Source: Aphodocola sp964407685
Lineage (GTDB): Bacteria > Bacillota_I > Bacilli_A > RF39 > UBA660
NCBI GenBank assembly: GCA_964407685.1
Contig: CAYOWI010000002.1
Location: 1-64,000 of the forward strand
Reading direction: 5' to 3'
Length of the DNA: 64,000 nt
Shown: piece after piece, positions 7,901-16,948 of the stretch
Numbering within the stretch: position 1 is the stretch's first letter
Layout: the number at the start of each line of letters is the position of its first letter
The notes under the pieces: generated by a model
What the model saw: the letters and a program-made list of their open reading frames with translations, nothing else
The model's database searches: none
What the model was told of the DNA's origin: nothing
Translations under genes and position numbers: made by a program

Positions 7901-10876
7901 TTAACCAATCTTATACGAGTTTTCACTTTTTATTTCACTATCACTAATTTTAAAAGCCTCATCAATTAAAGTATCAACTACTTCTTTTAAGGTAGATGCC
8001 GCATTATTAAAAGAATTAATTAATTGTTCTTTAGAACATCCTGAAAAGCTAGCTATTTCTTCTAAGCTTTTTTCTGGATAATTTAACTTTAAAAATAAAA
8101 CTTTATAATCTCTTGGATCTAACTTTGATAAAGCATACAAGAAATATGGCATATTAAATAATTCATATAATTTTAAATAAGCTTCGTTATCATCAAATTT
8201 TATTTTTCTTGATTTTTCTTCTGTTTTAGCATTTTTTACTATATCAGGCAATTCATTTTTTTCTACTACCTCGTTTTTTGTTTCATTATTTTTATTTTTA
8301 TCTGCAAGTTTTGGCCTTCCTAATTTCTTTTCTTCAAAGCCATTTTCGATCTTATTCACTATTGTATTTTTAGCTATCCAATACAAATTCTGTTCACTTT
8401 TATTTAATAAACCTCTCTTAGTATTTTTAGGATTTGATAAATCTCCATCATGTCTTTTTAATACAGCAGATTGTTGATTTTTAGATAACATATTAAAAGC
8501 CTTATTTATATCTTCTACTTTATAATAAGGAAATTCTAAATAAAATCCTACTCTTATTTCATCTTTTTGTTTTTCACTTATCAAATTTTCTATAATATAA
8601 TCTACATCTTGTACATTTCCATTAAACATACTATAAAATTCATTAGTATCCCTTATTTGTTTACCTGTTTCCTCATTTTTCATTTGTAATTCTCCTTTGA
8701 TTTTTGTATTATTTGACTCTTTTAGAGAAAAATCTGTTTTTTCATCAACACCCGATGTTTTTTTATCATCATAATAATTTTCTTCTTTTTTATTAGATTT
8801 TAGTTGCCACTGCATACCTATCTCATTTAACATATCTATTTGAATAGTAGTTAACCTATATCCATAATATCCCCAATAAGCTTTTCTTTGATTATGAATC
8901 CAATGCCCAAGTCTATATATTTTTCCATCAATTATGATTTCATAGCTAAAAGGTATTAATAAATTGCCAAATTTATTAAAATAATCTTTTGCCAAATTAT
9001 AATTAAATAGCCATTTTTCTTCTATATTTTCCTTTTTAAATTCTTTAACATTCCAAACCATACCTATTTTATTCAACAGATTTATTCGTTTGTCTGATAG
9101 TTTTCCTAATCTATATTCATTCCTTTGCGTACCAATCCATGTGCCTAAATTATATATTTTATTATTATAATTAACTTTATATCTAAATGAAACTAGCAAA
9201 TCTCCGTTTTCCTCATAATATTTTTTAGCAAGCTCATAATTTTCTAACCACTTTTTTTCGTTAATAGTATGCTTTTGCTCTTTTATATTTAAATCGGCGT
9301 CATAATTTTCATTTTCTTTTTTCGCAGGTCTGTAAGTCTTATTGGTTGATATATTACCTTTATTATTCTTTGAAATTATTATCCTCTTTCCAAGTTCAAA
9401 CTCATTTAGCTTAGAAAAACTTTTTTCTCTTTTAATTTTTTCTTTTTCTTTTCTTTCTTCTTCTTTAGTTTTCTTATAAGTTTCGTATTGTGTCTGAATC
9501 AATTTATATCTTATATTTTTTGAATCTAATAATTCGGTCAAATTATCATAAAACCAATCACTCATCGAAGTATTATCCAAAAATTTAAAACCTATTTTAC
9601 TAGGATCAAATTTATCAAGTATTTTACATTTTTCAAATTCGTTTAAATAAATAATAAAAGATTCATTATTATTTTTGCTTTTAAAATTTTCGGCATCAAC
9701 TATTTTTCTCAAATAAGGACGAAGCTTTCTTAGCGTTTTTGCTTCAATTTGCCATATTCTTTCACATGTTACATCATATTTTTCACTAACTTTTTTGAGG
9801 GTAAGCGGTTTATCATCCAAAATACCAAACCTAAAATACAATACTTCTTTTTCCTTATCTTTTAATTTTGCTTTATCTATTAAATTTAAAATTTCAGTTT
9901 TAGATAAATCCTTTATTATTTCTTCTTCTAAAGCATTTTCTTTATCCGGAACTAAATTAATAAGTTCAGTATCCTCTTCTTCATTAACAAAAGAATTAAG
10001 ACTAACAAGATTACGATTTTCCAAAACTTCAAGTAGCTTTAATACCATTTCGGTACTACAATTCATCTCTTTTGAAATTTCTTCAACCGTTGGTTCTTGT
10101 CCTAAAGAAATTTTAAGGCTATTTATAACTTTTTCTAATTTATTTGATTTTTCCAACACATGAATTGGAATCCTAATGGTATTTCCATAATCACCTATTG
10201 CTCTTGTTATGCCTTGCCTAATCCACCAAGTTGCATAAGTAGAAAACTTAAATCCTTTTTCAACATCATATTTATCAATAGATTTCATTAAACCTAAGTT
10301 ACCTTCTTGGACAAGATCTAAAAATGGCAATCCTCTATTAACATATTTTTTTGCAACCGATAATACCAATCTTAAATTAGAATTAGTTATTTTTTCCCTT
10401 GCCTTTTCATCACCACTTTTAAATTTCAAAAATAATTCTTTTTCCTCATCCATAGTAAGAAGTGGATATTTAGACATTTCTTTTAAATAAAGTCTTGTCG
10501 TATCATCAATACTTTGATTTAAAAACTCTTCATTATAATCATAATTATCCGAAACTAATTCTATATTGTTAAAATCGCAATAAACGCTTATTATAGAAAT
10601 AAAAGTATTCGTCTTATAATCTTCTCTTAAATCAATTATGTTTATTTTATTATCATTTACAAGACTATTTAAAACATCATTTAATTTATCATTATTAAGT
10701 ATCTCTTTAATGATGGTTAATACATCTTCAAAATCATAAGAATCTATAAATTTACTTATATTATATAAAAATTGGTATTTATTTTTTGATTTTAAAGAAT
10801 TTATATACTCGTTTATACGCAAAAGTTCATCATCTAACAAAGTAATACCTTTTTCTTTTTTATCTAAATTAACCAC
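7901..10876 (-). CDS. Sigma-70 factor fused to helicase-associated repeats
   Basis: A 991-residue protein with an unusual architecture. Residues 1-123 are a helical region I do not recognise. Residues 124-395 are a complete primary-type sigma-70 module: DDTTRLYLKEM (1.2), NLRLVLSVAKKYVNRG and DLVQEGNLGLMKSIDKYD (2.1-2.2), FSTYATWWIRQGITRAI (2.3-2.4), region 3, and region 4 ending in CERIWQIEAKTLRKLR. Residues 541-610 and 620-692 are two helicase-associated (HA) repeats, each with WL.NY.LA and GxWIxxQR. Residues 785-845 and 895-975 resemble sigma region 4 or helix-turn-helix modules, separated by an AT-hook-like KKLGRPKLADK. The start is GTG at 10876 after GGGGGA. It would redirect RNA polymerase to special promoters, with the HA repeats adding DNA contacts; this is inference. 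It is transcribed alone from a G-tract promoter shared with two surface-protein genes. Confidence 0.85.
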   Translation of the reverse strand: MVNLDKKEKGITLLDDELLRINEYINSLKSKNKYQFLYNISKFIDSYDFEDVLTIIKEILNNDKLNDVLNSLVNDNKINIIDLREDYKTNTFISIISVYCDFNNIELVSDNYDYNEEFLNQSIDDTTRLYLKEMSKYPLLTMDEEKELFLKFKSGDEKAREKITNSNLRLVLSVAKKYVNRGLPFLDLVQEGNLGLMKSIDKYDVEKGFKFSTYATWWIRQGITRAIGDYGNTIRIPIHVLEKSNKLEKVINSLKISLGQEPTVEEISKEMNCSTEMVLKLLEVLENRNLVSLNSFVNEEEDTELINLVPDKENALEEEIIKDLSKTEILNLIDKAKLKDKEKEVLYFRFGILDDKPLTLKKVSEKYDVTCERIWQIEAKTLRKLRPYLRKIVDAENFKSKNNNESFIIYLNEFEKCKILDKFDPSKIGFKFLDNTSMSDWFYDNLTELLDSKNIRYKLIQTQYETYKKTKEEERKEKEKIKREKSFSKLNEFELGKRIIISKNNKGNISTNKTYRPAKKENENYDADLNIKEQKHTINEKKWLENYELAKKYYEENGDLLVSFRYKVNYNNKIYNLGTWIGTQRNEYRLGKLSDKRINLLNKIGMVWNVKEFKKENIEEKWLFNYNLAKDYFNKFGNLLIPFSYEIIIDGKIYRLGHWIHNQRKAYWGYYGYRLTTIQIDMLNEIGMQWQLKSNKKEENYYDDKKTSGVDEKTDFSLKESNNTKIKGELQMKNEETGKQIRDTNEFYSMFNGNVQDVDYIIENLISEKQKDEIRVGFYLEFPYYKVEDINKAFNMLSKNQQSAVLKRHDGDLSNPKNTKRGLLNKSEQNLYWIAKNTIVNKIENGFEEKKLGRPKLADKNKNNETKNEVVEKNELPDIVKNAKTEEKSRKIKFDDNEAYLKLYELFNMPYFLYALSKLDPRDYKVLFLKLNYPEKSLEEIASFSGCSKEQLINSFNNAASTLKEVVDTLIDEAFKISDSEIKSENSYKIG

Positions 10877-10901
10877 TATAATCCCCCAAATATATATGTT
10901 T

Positions 10902-10955
10902 ATAATAGCATATACCCCCCTCCGGTCAAGGTTTTAATTGGGGATGTTTATGATT
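10902..10955 (-). promoter_or_regulatory. G-tract promoter A (sigma-HA gene)
   Basis: On the minus strand, -35 TTGACC (10929-10924), a 16-base spacer containing GGAGGGGGG, and -10 TATTAT (10907-10902) in a TGC-extended context. The flanks CCCCAATTAAAACC (upstream) and TATATGC ... AAACAT are almost identical to promoter B at 41063-41118 and recognisable in promoter C at 48572-48620. The transcript leader would be only about 20 bases. Confidence 0.8.
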
Positions 10956-11021
10956 AGTATGATTAGTTTAATAAGAAAGCTTTCTAATACAACTGAAGTT
11001 AAGAAAATACTTTGTAAAATA

Positions 11022-11047
11022 AAAAAAGATAAGTTATTATCTTTTTT
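11022..11047 (-). terminator. Terminator after dnaJ
   Basis: An 11-bp hairpin AAAAAAGATAA/TTATCTTTTTT with a four-base loop that overlaps the last codons of dnaJ and runs into a T tract on the minus strand. Confidence 0.85.
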
Positions 11048-12173
11048 CATTTTTGTTAACATATTTATCATATGCATCAAATTCAGCATTTTTTAAATTA
11101 GTCTTATTTAAATCTTCTAGCAATTTTTTTTGCTTTCTATCTAATTTTATTGGCGTTATAACCTTTAATATTACGTATAGATCACCCGTCCCACGTTTTG
11201 AAGGACTTTTTAGACCTTTTCCTTTAATTCTATGTCTTTCTCCAGATTGACTTCCTGCTGGAATACTTAGAATAACGTTTCCTTCTAGCGTTGGAACTTC
11301 CTTTTTACAACCTAATGCCGCTTCAGCAATGGTAAGTGGTAAAGTTACGTATAAATCTTCATCATCTCTTTCAAATAAAGGATGATCTTTTACCTTAATT
11401 TCGATATATACATCTCCATTAGGTCCGCCATTTTCTCCTGCTGGGCCTTTACCTGCAACCCTTAAATGATCTCCTGTATCAACGCCTGCTGGAACTTTAA
11501 CAATTATGTCTTTTTTTACCTTTTTCTTACCAGTTCCACGACACGTAGCGCATTTTGTTTTATATGTTTCACCTGTACCGCCACATTTTGTACACGGACT
11601 TTGGGTAACAAAAGCTCCTAGTATACTTCTTTGCTGTCTTCTTACATAACCAGACCCACCACATTCTAAGCAAGTTTCAGCGCCAGTACCGCCGTGACCA
11701 TCACAATCGGGACACGTATCATCAATGTTTAATGACACCGTCGTTTCCGTTCCAAAAGCAGCTTCTTCAAAATCCATTTCAAAAATAACACTTATGTCTG
11801 GTCCTTTTGTTTTGACATTAGTTCTTCTGTTATCACCACCAAAGAATGATGAGGATCCACCAAAACCAAATCCAGAGCCAAAAATATCTCTTAAAATATC
11901 TGATGCATCAAAGTCTTCAAAGCCAGAGAATCCTCCTCCGAATCCACCATTCCCGTCAAACGCAGCATGACCAAATTGATCATATTTACTTCTTTTATCT
12001 TTATCTGATAATACCGCATAAGCCTCTTGTGCTTCTTTAAATTTTTCAGCTGCATTAGGTTCTTTAGAAACATCCGGGTGATATTTTTTAGCTAATTTTC
12101 TAAATGCACTTTTTATTTCGGCGTCTGTAGCATTTTTAGAAACACCAAGTACCTCATAATAGTCTTTCTTCAT
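11037..12173 (-). CDS. dnaJ: Chaperone DnaJ
   Basis: 378 residues, the Hsp40 co-chaperone that delivers substrates to DnaK and stimulates its ATPase. The J domain (1-70) has the HPD motif in KKYHPDVSK. A Gly/Phe-rich linker (70-125) follows, then four CxxCxGxG zinc repeats (CPDCDGHG, CLECGGSG, CTKCGGTG, CATCRGTG), and the C-terminal substrate-binding domains. Length and order are those of type I DnaJ. It is the last gene of the hrcA operon, 13 bp after pepF, and closes with a strong terminator. Confidence 0.98.
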   Translation of the reverse strand: MKKDYYEVLGVSKNATDAEIKSAFRKLAKKYHPDVSKEPNAAEKFKEAQEAYAVLSDKDKRSKYDQFGHAAFDGNGGFGGGFSGFEDFDASDILRDIFGSGFGFGGSSSFFGGDNRRTNVKTKGPDISVIFEMDFEEAAFGTETTVSLNIDDTCPDCDGHGGTGAETCLECGGSGYVRRQQRSILGAFVTQSPCTKCGGTGETYKTKCATCRGTGKKKVKKDIIVKVPAGVDTGDHLRVAGKGPAGENGGPNGDVYIEIKVKDHPLFERDDEDLYVTLPLTIAEAALGCKKEVPTLEGNVILSIPAGSQSGERHRIKGKGLKSPSKRGTGDLYVILKVITPIKLDRKQKKLLEDLNKTNLKNAEFDAYDKYVNKNEKR

Positions 12174-12186
12174 AATGCTTTACCTC

Positions 12187-13989
12187 CTAACTATTATATA
12201 TTACCATAAACTCATCAATAAGTTCACTAAAATAATTTATTCCTTCTTCTATAACTTTAGTATTAGTTAAATCTAAACCAATTGTTTTTAACTCGTCAAG
12301 TGGCATCATAGAACCACCTAGTTTCAAGAAATTTAAATATTTACTTAAAAACTCTTTATCTTTAGATAATATTTTCTTTGCAACATAACAAGCTCCACAA
12401 GCACCTATAGAATATTTATAATAATAAAATGGAGTATAAAAATGTGGCACTCTAGACCAATTATATTTTGAGTATTCTGATGTGTTAACCAAAGAGCCAT
12501 TATGTCTTTTAATTATTTTATCAAAGATATTATTAAAATCCTCTTCCGTTAAACTTTCTCCATTATATATTTTTTCATGTACTATTTTTTCAAATACAGA
12601 ACCATGAGCAAGCGTTCCAAAAAAATTATCAGAAAATACTTCAAGAATATTATTAATGGCTTGCAGTTTCAAATTCTTATCGCTAGTATTATTAATTATG
12701 TAGTTAGATAATAACATTTCATTTGTAAGTGATGCTATTTCTGCAACTAAAATAGCATATTCCGATAAATGCTCTTTATTACCTTTCTTACTATAATATG
12801 AATGCATTGCATGACCTAATTCATGTGCAATGGAAGAAACAGATGTATAATTATCATTATAATTACCTAAGACAACAATTCCCTTATAAGAGTCATTTTG
12901 ATAATAGCCTGATTTCTTTCCTTTATTAGGATAAAAATCTATACACCTATCTTTATACAATTTCCTTATTTGATTAACATATTCATCTCCATAAACATGC
13001 ATTGCTTTGCATATTAATTCTATGGCATCATCTGGAGTATATTTCTTATTTGATTCTTTTACTAATGGTGCTGATAAATCATAAGGCTCTAATATATCCA
13101 ATTTTAAAATATCTTTTCTTAACTTATAATATTTATGTAAAACGCCCAGATTATCATCAGCTACCTTAAGCAAATTATCATATACTTCCTCACTTACGCC
13201 ATCATCAAATAAATACATATATAAATTTGATGGATAACCCTTTGCTTTAGCTATCATAGAACAAGATTTAACATAAGCTTCATAATCAGTTGAGATTAAA
13301 TTAGCAAACTTTTTAGTAGCTAGTGACCTTTTTAAATAAGCATCTTTCCGTACACTTCTTTTTTCTGATCTGATATATTTAGAATAATTGCCATTAGTTA
13401 ATTTTACATCGTTACCAAAAGCATCTTTTATGTATCCGAAATCAATTATTGAGTTATTAATAATATTAAAATTATTTTTAAATTTCATTGATAACTCTGA
13501 AATATTAGAAAGTAACTTTTCTTCTTTTTCACTTAAGACGTATGGTTGATATCTATATATTTGTTCTAAATCAAAAGCATATTCCTTTAAATCATGATTT
13601 TCTTTTATATATTTTTTTATAACATCATAATCAGTTTTTAATAATTCTGGTCCTGTAAAACTAGCTACCTCATTATATTTGGATAACAATCCTAAAACTT
13701 TATTATACGTTTTTTGAGATTCTTTGTTTGTAACATCTTCATCGTTTTTACAATTTGCGTAAACATATAAATTCGTAAAGATAACATCTATTTCATCTTC
13801 TAATTTCATGTAATTATAAAGCGTTTTTGAATCACTTGTTAAGATTCCTTTATAATTATTTATTTGATCTATTAACGTTTCAAGTTTAGTAAAATCTTTT
13901 TCAAACGCCTCATTATCCTTGTACATTTTTGTTAAATCCCATTTGTATTTATCATCTATTTGAATGCGCAATTTTTCTTCTTTAGCCAT
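12187..13989 (-). CDS. pepF: Oligoendopeptidase F (M3 family)
   Basis: 600 residues, a cytoplasmic zinc metallopeptidase that degrades oligopeptides. The zinc site is SSIAHELGHAMHSYYS (HExxH), with the third ligand in the following LVAEIAS segment. The C-terminal FYTPFYYYKYSIGACGA block is also typical. Length matches the family (about 600). It sits between dnaK and dnaJ, 68 bp after dnaK and beyond a strong hairpin, so a mix of read-through and heat-shock control is possible. The position within a chaperone operon suggests a link to protein turnover; this is inference. Confidence 0.95.
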   Translation of the reverse strand: MAKEEKLRIQIDDKYKWDLTKMYKDNEAFEKDFTKLETLIDQINNYKGILTSDSKTLYNYMKLEDEIDVIFTNLYVYANCKNDEDVTNKESQKTYNKVLGLLSKYNEVASFTGPELLKTDYDVIKKYIKENHDLKEYAFDLEQIYRYQPYVLSEKEEKLLSNISELSMKFKNNFNIINNSIIDFGYIKDAFGNDVKLTNGNYSKYIRSEKRSVRKDAYLKRSLATKKFANLISTDYEAYVKSCSMIAKAKGYPSNLYMYLFDDGVSEEVYDNLLKVADDNLGVLHKYYKLRKDILKLDILEPYDLSAPLVKESNKKYTPDDAIELICKAMHVYGDEYVNQIRKLYKDRCIDFYPNKGKKSGYYQNDSYKGIVVLGNYNDNYTSVSSIAHELGHAMHSYYSKKGNKEHLSEYAILVAEIASLTNEMLLSNYIINNTSDKNLKLQAINNILEVFSDNFFGTLAHGSVFEKIVHEKIYNGESLTEEDFNNIFDKIIKRHNGSLVNTSEYSKYNWSRVPHFYTPFYYYKYSIGACGACYVAKKILSKDKEFLSKYLNFLKLGGSMMPLDELKTIGLDLTNTKVIEEGINYFSELIDEFMVIYNS

Positions 13990-14009
13990 ATATCTCCTTA
14001 ATTAAGCAT

Positions 14010-14034
14010 AAAGTTCTAGTTAAACTAGAACTTT
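14010..14034 (-). terminator. Hairpin between dnaK and pepF
   Basis: A perfect 12-bp inverted repeat AAAGTTCTAGTT/AACTAGAACTTT with a one-base loop. The downstream T run is poor, so it may attenuate transcription or protect the dnaK mRNA end rather than terminate fully. Confidence 0.65.
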
Positions 14035-14057
14035 ACCACTTACTTTCCCTTTTTATA

Positions 14058-15890
14058 TTATTTTTTTTCTTCAAATTCTGCATCTACTACTTCTGGGCCA
14101 TCTTTCTTATTTTTCTTATCTTTTTTAGATTCTTCCTCAGCTTTAGCTTGAGATGCTTTATTAGCTTCTTCATATACTTTAGCTCCTAAAGCCATAGCTT
14201 TTTCGTTTAATTTTTCAGTTGCTGCTTTAATTTTCTCGGCATCGTCGCCTTCTAATTCTTTCTTAAGGTCTGCAACTAATTTTTCTGCTTCTTCTTTTTC
14301 TTTCTTATCTACCTTGTCACCAAGTTCTTTAATAGCTTTTTCAGTTGCAAATACCATTTGTTCTGCTTCGTTTTTAGCGTCTGCTAAAGCTTTTTTCTTT
14401 TCATCTGCTTCTTTATTTGCTTCTGCTTCTTTCATCATCTTATCGATTTCTTCATCACTTAAATTAGTTGATGCAGTAATTGTAATTGCTTGTTCTTTAC
14501 CAGTTCCTAAATCTTTTGCTTTAACGTTTACGATACCATTGGCATCAATATCAAACGTAACTTCGATTTGAGGAATTCCTCTTGGTGCTGGTGGAATGTT
14601 AGTTAATTGAAATCTTCCAAGTGTTTTGTTATCACTTGCCATTGGTCTTTCACCTTGAAGTACGTGAATGTCAACGGCTGGTTGGTTATCTGCAGCAGTC
14701 GAGAACACTTGTGATTTTGAAGTTGGGATAGTTGTGTTTCTTTCGATTAAAGTGGTCATAACGTTACCCATTGTTTCAATACCAAGTGAAAGTGGTGTAA
14801 CATCAAGTAATACGATATCATTAACATCACCAGTTAATACTCCACCTTGTATTGCTGCACCCATTGCAACAACTTCGTCTGGGTTAACTCCCTTAGAAGG
14901 TTCTTTACCTAATTCTTCTTTAATTAACTCTTGCACTTTTGGTATACGAGTTGAACCACCAACTAATAATACTTTATCAATATCACTTTTTGATAACTTA
15001 GCATCTTTAAGAGCACGTCTTACTGGTTCTAACGTAGATTCAGTTAAATCATTTGTTAACTCTTCAAATTTAGCTCTTGAAAGGCTAGTTTCAAAGTTAA
15101 TTACTCCGTTTGGTCCTTGTGCTAAGAATGGTAATGAAATTTGAGTTGTAGTCATACCAGACAAATCTTTCTTAGCTTTTTCAGCAGCATCTTGTAATCT
15201 TTGCATAGCCATCTTATCATCTTCTAGGTCAATGTCATGTTCTTTCTTGATTTCTGAAACTAAGAATTCAACTATTCTTTCATCATAGTCATCTCCACCT
15301 AAATGGTTGTTTCCAGAAGTTGACTTAACTTCAAATACACCATCACCTAATTCAAGGATTGATACGTCAAACGTACCTCCACCTAAGTCATATACAAGTA
15401 CTGTTTGCGCGCTTTCTTGTTTATCAAGGCCATATGCTAATGCTGCAGCAGTTGGTTCATTTATAATTCTTTCAACTTCAAGTCCAGCAATCTTACCAGC
15501 GTTTTTAGTAGCTTGTCTTTGAGCATCATTAAAGTATGCTGGAACAGTAATAACTGCTTTGTCTACTTTTTCACCTAAGTAAGCTTCAGCTGTCTTCTTT
15601 AAATCTCCTAAGATCATTGCAGATACTTCTTCCGGAGTATATTCTTTTCCATTTGCTTTAACTTTTTTAGAAGTACCCATTAATCTTTTAATTGATCTTA
15701 TAGTATCTGGATTAACTACCATTTGTCTTTTAGCAGCTCCGCCTACTATAATATCTCCTTTTTTAAACGCAACAACTGATGGAGTTGTTCTTTCTCCTTC
15801 TGGATTAGCTATTACCTTAGCTTCTCCTCCTTCAAATACAGCAACACATGAATTTGTTGTACCTAAGTCAATTCCTATTGTTTTTCCCAT
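14058..15890 (-). CDS. dnaK: Chaperone DnaK (Hsp70)
   Basis: 610 residues. The N-terminal ATPase begins GKTIGIDLGTTNSCVAV, with VYDLGGGTFDVSI and LVGGSTRIP as nucleotide-site motifs. The substrate domain with DVTPLSLGIET and the helical lid follow, ending in an acidic EFEEKK tail. The form lacks the Gram-negative insert, as in other Bacillota. ATG at 15890 is preceded by AAGGAAAG. It is the fourth gene of the hrcA operon and works with GrpE and DnaJ in protein folding; HrcA repression through the CIRCE element covers it. Confidence 0.99.
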   Translation of the reverse strand: MGKTIGIDLGTTNSCVAVFEGGEAKVIANPEGERTTPSVVAFKKGDIIVGGAAKRQMVVNPDTIRSIKRLMGTSKKVKANGKEYTPEEVSAMILGDLKKTAEAYLGEKVDKAVITVPAYFNDAQRQATKNAGKIAGLEVERIINEPTAAALAYGLDKQESAQTVLVYDLGGGTFDVSILELGDGVFEVKSTSGNNHLGGDDYDERIVEFLVSEIKKEHDIDLEDDKMAMQRLQDAAEKAKKDLSGMTTTQISLPFLAQGPNGVINFETSLSRAKFEELTNDLTESTLEPVRRALKDAKLSKSDIDKVLLVGGSTRIPKVQELIKEELGKEPSKGVNPDEVVAMGAAIQGGVLTGDVNDIVLLDVTPLSLGIETMGNVMTTLIERNTTIPTSKSQVFSTAADNQPAVDIHVLQGERPMASDNKTLGRFQLTNIPPAPRGIPQIEVTFDIDANGIVNVKAKDLGTGKEQAITITASTNLSDEEIDKMMKEAEANKEADEKKKALADAKNEAEQMVFATEKAIKELGDKVDKKEKEEAEKLVADLKKELEGDDAEKIKAATEKLNEKAMALGAKVYEEANKASQAKAEEESKKDKKNKKDGPEVVDAEFEEKK

Positions 15891-15893
15891 AAT

Positions 15894-16403
15894 CTATCTT
15901 TCCTTTCTATTAGGCAAGTCGTTTGCCCATTTTTCTAATATTTTACAATGTTTTTTTATTTCTTCTTCGACATTGTTTCTTGTTTTCTTCTTATTATTTT
16001 TATCATAATAACATATCATGCAAGAAATATATGTCTTATTATTTAAATTTTCTAATTTAAAACCATTAGGTAAGTTATCAAATTTATATATCTTATCAAA
16101 TAATATATAAATAGCAGTTTTATCTACTTCCCACCAAAAATCAAAAGAATCTTCTCTAACGTTTTTTATAATAACGTGATCATCTTTTTTCATTTCTTCT
16201 AACTTAGATAAATCTTCATTAAAGTACTCATAAAATTCTACTTTGTAATGACCAGAACAACTTGCAAGCGTTTTATATCCTTTTTTATTTAAAATAGCTA
16301 CTGCATTAGCAATTTGCTTATCGCATATAAATACGTTTGGATGATCTTCACAATGAGTATATACTTCAAAAGTTTGTCTATCAATTATACTATTATGATC
16401 CAT
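15894..16403 (-). CDS. Hypothetical protein inserted between grpE and dnaK
   Basis: 169 residues, not recognised. It overlaps the grpE stop by one base and ends three bases before the dnaK start, so it is certainly co-transcribed with the heat-shock genes. It is soluble and mixed alpha/beta, with no signal or membrane segment. Notable is NKKGYKTLASCSGHYKVEFYEYF near residues 54-75. The order GYKTxxSCSGH resembles small families that detect or modify peptides or RNA and have a conserved CSGH, but I cannot assign one. Other cysteines (THCEDHPNVFIC, SCMICYY) could bind metal. Its job within a stress operon is open. Confidence 0.8.
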   Translation of the reverse strand: MDHNSIIDRQTFEVYTHCEDHPNVFICDKQIANAVAILNKKGYKTLASCSGHYKVEFYEYFNEDLSKLEEMKKDDHVIIKNVREDSFDFWWEVDKTAIYILFDKIYKFDNLPNGFKLENLNNKTYISCMICYYDKNNKKKTRNNVEEEIKKHCKILEKWANDLPNRKER

Positions 16404-16945
16404 TATTTGTTAACCTTTACCATCGCTGGTCTTATAACTTTATCTTTTAATGTATATCCTTTTTGAAATACCTCTAATATAACATCTTCTTCTACGCCTT
16501 CTTTGGACTCTGTTATAACAGCTTCATGGAAGTTAGCATCAAACTTTTCGCCTTCTGCTTTTATTTCCTTAACACCATATTTTTCTAGCGTGCTAACTAA
16601 TGCATTATAAACCATTTTCATACCGCTTAAAAACTTTGATACGTCATCTTCCAAGTTGTCACCATCCATGTTAATAGCTCTTTCAAAATTATCAAGAGTT
16701 GGAAGAAGTTCTAATATTAAATCCTCATTAGCAAACTTAAGAAGTCTTTCTACTTCCTCATCTTTTCTTTTACGATAATTAATAAGCTCTGCCTTAGCTC
16801 TTAAAGCCTCGTCTTCGGCATCACTTGCTTTTTTATTTATAGCCTCTATTTCTTCTTTGGTAAGTTTAACTACTTCCTCTTTTTTTTCTTTCTTTTTATC
16901 TTTATGTTCCTTTTTTTCTTCTTTATTCTTAATTTCTTCTTTCAT
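16403..16945 (-). CDS. grpE: Nucleotide exchange factor GrpE
   Basis: 180 residues. A lysine/glutamate-rich disordered N-terminus (1-40) is followed by a long coiled coil containing the family signature NYRKRKDEEVERLLKFANE, then LLPTLDNFERAI and the beta-domain ending in GYTLKDKVIRPAMVKV. It dimerises and releases ADP from DnaK. It is the second gene of the operon, 3 bp after hrcA. Confidence 0.97.
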   Translation of the reverse strand: MKEEIKNKEEKKEHKDKKKEKKEEVVKLTKEEIEAINKKASDAEDEALRAKAELINYRKRKDEEVERLLKFANEDLILELLPTLDNFERAINMDGDNLEDDVSKFLSGMKMVYNALVSTLEKYGVKEIKAEGEKFDANFHEAVITESKEGVEEDVILEVFQKGYTLKDKVIRPAMVKVNK

Positions 16946-16948
16946 ACG

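Noticed and set aside
10930..11030. Short plus-strand frame starting at ATG in the GGGGATG box
   Set aside because: It lacks a promoter and ends in the dnaJ terminator; the sequence is explained by promoter A and the terminator.
11725..12073. Additional small frames opposite and within dnaJ
   Set aside because: They are shadows of the Gly/Phe-rich and J-domain coding sequence, with no ribosome sites.
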